Notes under the pieces: model-generated
The model's input: only the letters and a program-made list of their open reading frames with translations
Told to the model about the DNA's origin: nothing
Database searches by the model: none
Program-made: the position numbers and the translations under genes
Assembly (NCBI GenBank): GCA_029882235.1
Contig: JAOULB010000176.1
Coordinates: forward strand, 1 to 5,285
Length of the DNA: 5,285 bases
Reading direction: 5' to 3'
DNA from: Gammaproteobacteria bacterium
GTDB lineage: Bacteria > Pseudomonadota > Gammaproteobacteria > UBA6429 > Thiohalophilaceae
In this document: piece by piece, positions 1-5,285 of the stretch
Position numbering within the stretch: position 1 is the first letter of the stretch
How the letters are laid out: each line of letters starts with the position of its first letter

Positions 1-36
1 AGGTGCTTTGGGCATGAATAGGTCGTTGAAAGCCAT
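1..36 (-). CDS. pilM: Probable PilM, type IV pilus assembly protein, N-terminal 12 codons only
   Basis: Only the first 12 codons are in the window, reading MAFNDLFMPKAP from an ATG at 36-34, and the gene continues past the left edge. PilM is an actin-like cytoplasmic ATP-binding protein that binds the tail of PilN and helps build the PilMNOP alignment complex of type IV pili. The call rests on position: a gene divergent from ponA/mrcA is pilM in Pseudomonas and its homologue hofM in E. coli. The peptide fits loosely, since PilM proteins often begin with a short Leu/Phe/Lys-rich stretch before the GIDI actin-fold motif, but that motif lies outside the window. An AAGGA sequence 4 nt upstream of the ATG and a good promoter at 101-73 support a real start. 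Twelve residues cannot identify the family by themselves. Confidence 0.6.
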   Translation of the reverse strand, partial: MAFNDLFMPKAP

Positions 37-40
37 TTTT

Positions 41-45
41 TCCTT
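41..45 (-). promoter_or_regulatory. Shine-Dalgarno site of the probable pilM
   Basis: On the minus strand AAGGA lies 4 nt before the ATG at 36-34. This is the clearest ribosome binding site in the window and supports choosing that ATG as the start of the leftward gene. Confidence 0.6.
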
Positions 46-62
46 AAATCTCTGATGCTTAC

Positions 63-89
63 GTTAATATTATGTATAACTACATTAAC
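63..89. repeat. Short inverted repeat GTTAAT-N15-ATTAAC over the pilM -10
   Basis: GTTAAT at 63-68 and its exact reverse complement ATTAAC at 84-89 flank 15 bases centred at position 76, inside the predicted pilM -10. The position would suit a dimeric repressor or activator. However, the arms are only 6 bp and the whole region is AT-rich, so chance is a fair explanation. I cannot name a regulator. Confidence 0.25.
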
Positions 90-101
90 TACCTCTGTCA
101 A
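73..101 (-). promoter_or_regulatory. Sigma70-type promoter reading left toward pilM
   Basis: On the minus strand there is a perfect -35 hexamer TTGACA (101-96), a 17-nt spacer and a -10 hexamer TATACA (78-73), which matches the first four bases of TATAAT. Transcription would begin near position 66 and give a leader of about 30 nt, containing the AAGGA site, before the ATG at 36. The perfect -35, the optimal spacing and the correct position make this a convincing housekeeping promoter. No transcript data are available here, so it is a sequence-based prediction. Confidence 0.6.
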
Positions 102-186
102 CTATAGGGCAACTAAAAGATAATTACAATTCGTGTGGTGCTATCCAGTTCCTCACTCTATACTTGCTAGTCGTGCATAATAACTT

Positions 187-213
187 TTTACAGACGCAAA
201 ACCTTATAATAAT
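187..213 (+). promoter_or_regulatory. Candidate ponA promoter with TATAAT and a poorly placed -35
   Basis: A perfect -10 consensus TATAAT lies at 205-210, about 24 bases before the ponA GTG. No good -35 sits 16-18 nt upstream of it. The nearest -35-like hexamer is TTTACA at 187-192 (5 of 6), only 12 nt from TATAAT, but 15 nt from an overlapping AATAAT at 208-213 (5 of 6). Either choice puts the start of transcription near 217-220 and leaves a very short leader of roughly 14-17 nt. The position is plausible, but which hexamers are used is uncertain. Confidence 0.4.
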
Positions 214-233
214 TTTTAACTAGTTCGATACTT

Positions 234-2975
234 GTGACCATATCCGCAAAAAGCCGCTTTAAACGGCTCCTAACCTTTGTCCGCAATGCTGCTTTGCTCG
301 GCATCGCGACGCTATTGATTGTGACCGTACTGCTATTCCCGTTTTTGCCTGATATTGAGGCCTTGCGAGATGTTCAACTCCAGGTGCCACTCAAGGTTCT
401 GACTGTAGACGGAGAGCTGATCGCAGAATTCGGTGAAAAAAAGCGCACACCGCTCGATTATAACAGCTTTCCCCCTATGTTAATCAAGGCTATCCTCGCG
501 GCTGAAGATGCCCGATTCTTTGTCCATCCTGGGGTGGATTATCAGGGGATTATCCGTGCAGTTGTTTCTTTGATTCGAACCGGTGAGCGTGCCCAGGGTG
601 GTAGTACCATTACCATGCAGGTAGCGCGAAACTTTTTCCTCAGCCGGGAAAAGACCTTTCTGCGTAAGTTCAATGAAATCCTGCTGGCGTTCAAGATTGA
701 AAGCAAACTGACCAAGGCTGAGATTCTTGAGCTCTATCTAAATAAAATTTATCTCGGTAAACGTGCCTATGGGTTTGAGTCGGCTGCACGGGTGTATTAT
801 AACCTGCCACTGGCTGAGCTTGAGCTGCATCAGCTGGCCATGCTGGCGGGGTTGCCAAAGGCACCATCTCGTTATAATCCAGTGAGTAATTCTGAGCGAG
901 CAACCATTCGCCGTAATTACGTACTGGGACGCATGCTGGAGCTGGGCTTTATTGGTGAAGAGCAACATCTTGCAGAGATCGACAAAATTGATAATGCCAG
1001 CGTCTATGGGCTGACTGTCGGCGTTGAGGCCCCCTATGTTGCTGAGATGGTGCGTGCAGAGATGTATGACCGTTTTGGTAAAGAAGCTTATACCGTGGGA
1101 TATAAGGTCTATACCACGATACATTCTAAGAATCAGATAGCTGCGAATCGTGCCCTGCGTCGTTCATTGCTGGATTATGATCGACGTCATGGTTATCGCG
1201 GAGTGGTCAAAAATATCGATTTATTTCATACGGGCACAACAATAAATGCCGAATTCTCGGAGTTTTTTGAGGATCAGCAGGATCCCTTTGAACGTGAGCT
1301 CTGGGATATCAACTGGGATGAGGAAATAAAGTTTACCCGGATTGGCAATCTTGAGGCCGCTATTGTCATTCAGGTTGGTGAACAGGAGATCTTTGCCTAT
1401 ACCGCCTCGAATAATATGGTGTACATCCCCTGGGAAAATATCGAATGGGCGCGGCGATTTGTCACCGATAACAATCTTGGTCCTGAAATTGATAAAGCCA
1501 GTCAGGTTGTTAGAGAAGGAGATGTCATTTTGGTCACTCCGGCAGATAAAAAGGGCTGCTCGTGGTTGGCTCAGGAGCCTACTGTGTCAGGCTCACTGGT
1601 CTCGCTCAGACCGCAGGATGGCGCAATTCTGGCTTTAATTGGGGGCTTTGATTATTTCTCCAGTAAGTTCAATCGTGCCATGCAGGCAAATCGCCAGCCG
1701 GGTTCGAGTTTTAAACCGTTTATTTATTCAGCGGCTCTGGATAAAGGCTTTACTGCCGCAAGCATCATCAATGATGCACCAGTGGTGTTCGATGCACCCG
1801 GTCTGGAAGATACCTGGCGGCCGGAGAATTACAGTGGCAAATTCTATGGGCCAACTCGTCTTCGCAAGGCCTTGACCAATTCACGTAATCTGGTTTCGAT
1901 TCGACTACTGCGTTCAATTGGTATCGGTTATGCGGTGAAATTTGCACAGCGATTCGGTTTTCAACGCCCGGCCTTACCTCGAGATCTATCATTAGCCCTG
2001 GGTAGTGGCACCATGACCCCAGTTGAACTGGCAACAGGGTATGCCACCTTTGCCAATGGCGGCTTTAAGGTCGAACCCTATATCATCGATCATATTGCTG
2101 ATCAGGACGATAATATTCTTGAATTAACGAATCCGATTCAGGTCTGTATCAAATGTGTTGAAGAAGAAGAACGCAAAATGGCTGCCGAAGAAGCGGCAAT
2201 TGCAGCGCAAAAAGAGCAGGAAGAAAAGGCCGAGCAACTCGCATTGCAGGAAAGTGAATTAAAGGTGGAAGTAGAAACACCCGAGGCGCTTGTTGCAGAA
2301 AAGCCCGCAGTTGTTGAAAGTGTAATCGAAAATGCTGAGGAAGAAGTCACCGAACCCAAGGTTGAAACTGAAGTTGAGAAAGAAGAAAAATTGCCGGTAC
2401 AACCACTATGGTTGAGTGAAGCGGGCGATGTAATTCCCTTCCATGGTCCAATTCCCGTGAAGCTGGCACCAAGAATATTGTCTGCACCCACCTCGTTCAT
2501 TATTAATTCCATGATGCGTGATGTTGTTCGCTTTGGTACGGGCCGGCGTGCCCTGTCTCTGCGAAGGAATGATCTGGCCGGTAAAACAGGCACAACAAAT
2601 GATCAGCGTGATGCCTGGTTCTCTGGTTTTAACGGCGATGTTGTGGCCATCTCCTGGGTTGGCTTTGATAGCCCACGCCCACTAGGCGCTAAAGAGACGG
2701 GGGCACGTGCCGCCCTGCCGATGTGGATCGACTATATGGAAACGGCCCTGCATCGAATGCCAGAGACTGAGCTTAAGCAGCCACAAGGCGTGGTATCAGT
2801 ACGCATTGATGAAAAAACAGGTAAACCGGTGCCTGCGGGTACACCGGATGCAATCTTTGAGTATTTCCTGGCGGATCAGGTGCCCGACTCAACGGAAAAA
2901 CCAGTGTCTGCTGACCCCATGAATAATGATGCGGGTGGGGGCGCACCCTCGAATATTACCGAACAATTGTTCTAA
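234..2975 (+). CDS. ponA: Penicillin-binding protein 1A, bifunctional glycosyltransferase/transpeptidase
   Basis: This is a class A PBP (also called mrcA) that polymerises lipid II into glycan strands and crosslinks the peptides in the periplasm, anchored by an N-terminal membrane helix. In order: a basic cytoplasmic tail, a membrane helix near residues 17-39, then a GT51 domain with EDARFFVHPG (catalytic Glu91), QGGSTITMQ (121-129) and the KAEILELYLNKIYLG segment (161-175). An OB-like insert follows near 320-430. The transpeptidase has SSFK (Ser491 nucleophile, Lys494), SRN (550-552) and KTGT (784-787). All key residues are present, so it should be active. At 913 residues it is longer than E. 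coli PBP1A (about 850), partly because of an acidic linker at residues 643-722. GTG at 234 is the first start after an in-frame stop at 210-212, and any later start would cut into the membrane helix. No Shine-Dalgarno is evident. It is divergent from pilM and followed after 37 bp by an unknown gene. Confidence 0.96.
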   Translation: MTISAKSRFKRLLTFVRNAALLGIATLLIVTVLLFPFLPDIEALRDVQLQVPLKVLTVDGELIAEFGEKKRTPLDYNSFPPMLIKAILAAEDARFFVHPGVDYQGIIRAVVSLIRTGERAQGGSTITMQVARNFFLSREKTFLRKFNEILLAFKIESKLTKAEILELYLNKIYLGKRAYGFESAARVYYNLPLAELELHQLAMLAGLPKAPSRYNPVSNSERATIRRNYVLGRMLELGFIGEEQHLAEIDKIDNASVYGLTVGVEAPYVAEMVRAEMYDRFGKEAYTVGYKVYTTIHSKNQIAANRALRRSLLDYDRRHGYRGVVKNIDLFHTGTTINAEFSEFFEDQQDPFERELWDINWDEEIKFTRIGNLEAAIVIQVGEQEIFAYTASNNMVYIPWENIEWARRFVTDNNLGPEIDKASQVVREGDVILVTPADKKGCSWLAQEPTVSGSLVSLRPQDGAILALIGGFDYFSSKFNRAMQANRQPGSSFKPFIYSAALDKGFTAASIINDAPVVFDAPGLEDTWRPENYSGKFYGPTRLRKALTNSRNLVSIRLLRSIGIGYAVKFAQRFGFQRPALPRDLSLALGSGTMTPVELATGYATFANGGFKVEPYIIDHIADQDDNILELTNPIQVCIKCVEEEERKMAAEEAAIAAQKEQEEKAEQLALQESELKVEVETPEALVAEKPAVVESVIENAEEEVTEPKVETEVEKEEKLPVQPLWLSEAGDVIPFHGPIPVKLAPRILSAPTSFIINSMMRDVVRFGTGRRALSLRRNDLAGKTGTTNDQRDAWFSGFNGDVVAISWVGFDSPRPLGAKETGARAALPMWIDYMETALHRMPETELKQPQGVVSVRIDEKTGKPVPAGTPDAIFEYFLADQVPDSTEKPVSADPMNNDAGGGAPSNITEQLF
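2160..2399 (+). other. Acidic low-complexity linker encoded within ponA
   Basis: Residues 643-722 of PBP1A are dominated by Glu, Ala, Lys and Val with no aromatic residue and no Gly. The first part (about 643-676, EEEERKMAAEEAAIAAQKEQ onward) looks helical or coiled-coil-like. The second part is richer in Val, Pro and Thr and probably disordered. It lies between the SRN and KTG motifs, straight after a CIKC pair (638-641). E. coli PBP1A also has a variable stretch after a CPEC pair at this point, so the location is family-typical while the length and Glu-richness here are unusual. It should sit as a surface loop on the transpeptidase. Confidence 0.75.
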
Positions 2976-3012
2976 ACTAAGAGATAAGGCAGGTACAGGC
3001 TACAAGGCCACG

Positions 3013-3639
3013 ATGAGACACAAAAATCATCATAATGAAAAACAGATGCGTATTCGTATCGCCCAGGCAGCCGCACGAATTCTGATTGAAAGTGGCGGCC
3101 AGGACTATGGCACTGCCAAGCGTAAGGCAGCCTTACATCTTGGTGCTGAAGATACCCGCAATATGCCAAGTAATGCCGAGATTGAGCAGGCCATCATTGA
3201 ATATCAACGTATTTTCCGCGCCGACACCCAGCCACTAAATTTACGTAAGTTGCGTGAAGAAGCCATTCGCGCCATGCGCTTTTTTGAGCCCTATCGGCCC
3301 AAACTGGTTGGCCCTGTGTTACTGGGTACGGCCGATGAGCACACACCAATTACGCTGCACTTATTCGCGCAAACCAGTGAAGAAGTGGATCTGTTTTTAA
3401 TGGACTATCAGATCCCGCATACCCAGCATGATAAGCGCCTGCGGATGGGGAGTGAGCTGTATCAGGATTACCCCAGTTACCAGTTTATGGCGGGTGACGT
3501 GAAGGTCGAAGCCATCATCTTTTCACCACGAAAAACCACACCACCACTTAGTCCCGTCGATGGCCGGCCTATGCGTCGAGCCGACATAAAAGAGGTTGAG
3601 CAGTTACTGGACGAGGTTCAACTACCTAACGTTGGATAA
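3013..3639 (+). CDS. Conserved-looking protein of unknown function, possibly nucleotidyltransferase-like
   Basis: A soluble 208-residue protein (from ATG 3013) with no signal peptide or membrane segment. The N-terminal part is helical and basic, with a RIAQAAARIL helix followed by DYGTAKRKAALHLG and PSNAEIEQAI. The middle, GPVLLGTADEHTPITLHLFA, then a helix, then VKVEAIIFSP, has the strand-helix-strand pattern of a nucleotidyltransferase fold. The usual metal-binding acidic pair is absent from the LHLF strand, so any such activity is doubtful. A strongly motif-like LSPVDGRPMRRADIKEVEQLL ends the protein. I recall similar proteobacterial hypothetical proteins but no proven function. I chose ATG 3013 because CAAGG lies 5 nt upstream. 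ATG 2926 would overlap ponA by 50 bp without a ribosome site, and ATG 3049 (196 residues) is also possible. It lies 37 bp after ponA with no terminator between, so co-transcription is likely. Its 3' end overlaps the malic enzyme gene. Confidence 0.8.
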   Translation: MRHKNHHNEKQMRIRIAQAAARILIESGGQDYGTAKRKAALHLGAEDTRNMPSNAEIEQAIIEYQRIFRADTQPLNLRKLREEAIRAMRFFEPYRPKLVGPVLLGTADEHTPITLHLFAQTSEEVDLFLMDYQIPHTQHDKRLRMGSELYQDYPSYQFMAGDVKVEAIIFSPRKTTPPLSPVDGRPMRRADIKEVEQLLDEVQLPNVG

Positions 3640-4892
3640 CTCTCCGGATAGGGGATGCGTGCCACGCCGGTACCGACAGCGGCACGTGCAACGGCGGGGG
3701 GAATAAAGTCACGCAGTCTTGGATCAAAAGGTGTTGGAATAATATAGTCCGGCCCAAAGCTCAGCGAGCCTTTTCTTTTACCATAGGCTTTTAATACAGA
3801 CTCCGGCACCGGTTCATGGGCGAGATTAGCCAGGGCATGCACTGCGGCGACCTGCATGTCTGTATTGATACTGGTGGCCTGTACATCCAGCGCGCCACGA
3901 AATATAAACGGAAAGCCCAGTACATTATTGACCTGATTCGGATAGTCACTGCGCCCGGTGGCCATAATCACATCCTTACGGACTGAATGTACTTCGGCGG
4001 GCGTGATTTCCGGATCGGGGTTGGACAGGGCAAACACCACCGGATTTTTCGCCATGGATTTGATCATGGGCTTGGAGATCAGATTCGGGCCAGAGACTCC
4101 AATAACCACATCGGCATCGACCATGGCATCTTCCAGCGTGCGCGCACCGGTGTCATTGGCAAATTCTTCTTTATAGAGATTCACATCACCACGGCCCTGA
4201 TAAATCACGCCCTTGCGATCAATCATCGTGATGTTGTCCCTGTTGGCCCCGAGACGAACAAGGAGACGCATCGAGGCAATGGCAGCAGCACCTGCACCAA
4301 GGCAAGTAATGCGGACCTCATTCAAATTCTTTTCCTGCAGACGCAGGGCATTGAGCAAGCCAGCAGCGATAATAATGGCCGTGCCGTGCTGGTCATCGTG
4401 GAATACCGGAATATCGAGCCGTTCTGTCAGTACGCGCTCGATTTCGAAACAATAGGGTGCGGCGATGTCTTCCAGATTAATGCCACCAAAGCTTGGGGCG
4501 ATATAGGTAACGGTATCAATGAAGGCATCGGTCGATGGCGCATCGACTTCGATATCCACTACATCAATCCCGGCGAAGCGTTTGAACAATACCGCCTTGC
4601 CTTCCATCACGGGCTTGCCCGCCAGTGCGCCGACATTTCCAAGTCCAAGCACGGCACTACCATCGGTAATCACCGCGACCAGATTGCCCTTGGCCGTGTA
4701 TTTGTAAGCTGCCTGAGGATCTTCTGCAATTGCGAGCACTGGTGCAGCGACTCCAGGGGTATAGGCCAGGCTGAGCTCTTCCTGGGTTTCACAGGGTTTG
4801 GTCAGTTCCGTGGCTACTTTGCCGGGTCTGGGTTCGGCATGATAGGCAAGGGCCTTTTCGCTATGGCTTAATGTGTCTTTTTTCTCGGTCAT
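3618..4892 (-). CDS. maeB: Malic enzyme, short NAD(P)-dependent form
   Basis: A cytoplasmic enzyme that oxidatively decarboxylates malate to pyruvate and CO2, making NADH or NADPH. Its 424 residues match the short bacterial form and lack the C-terminal phosphotransacetylase-like domain of the roughly 760-residue MaeB of E. coli. The N-terminal domain has catalytic Tyr44 in YTPGV, Lys99 in PVMEGKAVLFK, metal ligands Glu141-Asp142 in NLEDIAAP and Asp166-Asp167 in FHDDQHGTA. The NAD-binding domain has CLGAGAAAIA (197-206), MIDRKG at the end of the second strand, ALSNPDPEI (288-296) and NNVLGFPFIFRGALD near 322-336. Everything needed for activity is present. Cofactor choice cannot be read safely from this, so the symbol follows Pseudomonas usage and is tentative. 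There is no Shine-Dalgarno (the upstream bases are A/T-rich), but the upstream nuclease gene stops 11 bp before the ATG, so translational coupling is plausible. The 3' end overlaps the convergent unknown gene by 22 bp. Confidence 0.95.
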   Translation of the reverse strand: MTEKKDTLSHSEKALAYHAEPRPGKVATELTKPCETQEELSLAYTPGVAAPVLAIAEDPQAAYKYTAKGNLVAVITDGSAVLGLGNVGALAGKPVMEGKAVLFKRFAGIDVVDIEVDAPSTDAFIDTVTYIAPSFGGINLEDIAAPYCFEIERVLTERLDIPVFHDDQHGTAIIIAAGLLNALRLQEKNLNEVRITCLGAGAAAIASMRLLVRLGANRDNITMIDRKGVIYQGRGDVNLYKEEFANDTGARTLEDAMVDADVVIGVSGPNLISKPMIKSMAKNPVVFALSNPDPEITPAEVHSVRKDVIMATGRSDYPNQVNNVLGFPFIFRGALDVQATSINTDMQVAAVHALANLAHEPVPESVLKAYGKRKGSLSFGPDYIIPTPFDPRLRDFIPPAVARAAVGTGVARIPYPESYPTLGS

Positions 4893-4903
4893 TTTAATTT
4901 TGT

Positions 4904-5285
4904 TTATTCGATTTTTAGTGCGGCAGGGTGGCGAACACGCATCCTTAATTGATTATTGTGATACTTCACCCAGCCTCGGGCGACCAGTTTGCGACCGCGT
5001 AAGGCCCGGAAGTCTACACCATTAAAATACTCCAGGTCACTGCGCTTGATACGAATGGCAAAATTGGCATCCAGATTGAGCCAGATCGATGACTTACTGA
5101 AACCAACGCGTTTAACGACACCACTGACCTGACGAAAACCACGCGTATTGCTATCCAAATGTTTAGCGGCGCTGATCTGAAAACGTTGATGTGACCAGAG
5201 GCCTCGTTTTGATTTGCGCGCATTTTGTTCTGCTAGCTGGTAACAATCCCATTGCCACAAATTAGGCGGCACAGTCAGGGCCATC
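4904..5285 (-). CDS. Thermonuclease-family (SNase-like) protein, C-terminal part
   Basis: The reading frame is open to the right edge, and its 5' part, including the catalytic core Arg/Glu/Arg residues of SNase proteins, lies outside the window. The first visible Met (5284-5282) is probably internal. The visible N-terminal portion, NLWQWDCYQLAEQNARKSKRGLW in essence, matches the closing helix of SNase domains, where an AEAxAR helix is followed by RGLW. After that comes an extra domain of about 80 residues (FRQVSGVVKRV, SSIWLNLDANFAIRI, GRKLVARGWV, MRVRHPAAL). Its strand pattern looks OB-like, with a GRxVxARGWV core. Family members cut DNA or RNA with Ca2+ and are often exported, but export cannot be judged here. 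From memory, Pseudomonas has a nuclease gene of this type directly beside its malic enzyme gene, which supports the call. It ends 11 bp before the malic enzyme ATG, suggesting one transcript. Confidence 0.8.
   Translation of the reverse strand, partial: MALTVPPNLWQWDCYQLAEQNARKSKRGLWSHQRFQISAAKHLDSNTRGFRQVSGVVKRVGFSKSSIWLNLDANFAIRIKRSDLEYFNGVDFRALRGRKLVARGWVKYHNNQLRMRVRHPAALKIE

Noticed and set aside
177..219. Near-direct repeat ATAATAA(C/T)TTTT at 177-190 and 206-219
   Set aside because: Twelve of 14 positions match, but the sequence is almost all A and T in an AT-rich promoter region, so chance is likely.
738..1124. Minus-strand open frame opposite the PBP1A glycosyltransferase region
   Set aside because: It overlaps a strongly conserved coding region, has no recognisable motif, and looks like a shadow of ponA.
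2138..2593. A 151-codon minus-strand open frame, Ser/Thr-rich, inside ponA
   Set aside because: Its Ser-rich composition is the antisense of the Glu-rich (GAA/GAG) linker of PBP1A. There is no family resemblance, and the sense gene is certain.
2926..3012. Upstream ATG pair as the start of the unknown gene, overlapping the ponA end
   Set aside because: No ribosome site precedes it. The added residues (MMRVGAHPRI onward) are the frame-shifted reading of the ponA tail and do not resemble a protein N-terminus. ATG 3013 has CAAGG 5 nt upstream.
3580..3700. Possible intrinsic terminator around the convergent gene ends
   Set aside because: Only tiny stems (for example GCGT-GCC-ACGC) or a 5-bp stem with an 18-nt loop were found, and none combines a strong GC stem with a T-run at the right place.
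3987..4871. A long open frame (294 codons) on the plus strand opposite the malic enzyme gene
   Set aside because: It is in exact codon register with the malic enzyme gene, so it stays open simply because that gene avoids TTA, CTA and TCA codons here. Its translation shows no recognisable domain, and the sense strand is a clear malic enzyme.

Overview
This looks like ordinary chromosomal core sequence from a gammaproteobacterium of moderate GC content. The gene order is the evidence: a class A penicillin-binding protein 1A gene (ponA/mrcA) is divergent from the start of a probable pilM, and beyond ponA lie a short-form malic enzyme and a thermonuclease-family gene. From memory, Pseudomonas has the same neighbourhood (nuclease, malic enzyme, ponA, then divergent pilMNOPQ), and E. 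coli keeps the mrcA/hofM divergence. Genus cannot be named from this window.

Layout. Bases 1-36 (minus) hold the first 12 codons of a probable pilM, with a Shine-Dalgarno sequence just upstream. Bases 37-233 are an AT-rich divergent promoter region. It has a good sigma70-type promoter toward pilM (TTGACA, 17-nt spacer, TATACA), a less certain promoter toward ponA (a perfect TATAAT but a poorly placed -35), and a short inverted repeat over the pilM -10. Bases 234-2975 (plus) encode a 913-residue PBP1A with all glycosyltransferase and transpeptidase motifs, plus an unusually acidic linker inside the transpeptidase domain. Bases 3013-3639 (plus) encode a conserved-looking protein of unknown function, probably co-transcribed with ponA. 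Bases 3618-4892 (minus) encode a complete 424-residue malic enzyme that converges on, and overlaps by 22 bp, the unknown gene. Bases 4904-5285 (minus) are the C-terminal part of a thermonuclease-family protein that runs off the window, 11 bp upstream of the malic enzyme and probably in the same transcript.

Function. PBP1A polymerises and crosslinks peptidoglycan, and PilM starts the type IV pilus alignment complex that spans the same wall. The malic enzyme links malate to pyruvate and reduced nicotinamide cofactor, and has no obvious mechanistic link to its neighbours. I see no mobile element, CRISPR array, RNA gene or defence system. The points worth a second look are modest: the acidic PBP1A insert, the unknown gene, the convergent overlap without a terminator, and the leader/start arrangements.
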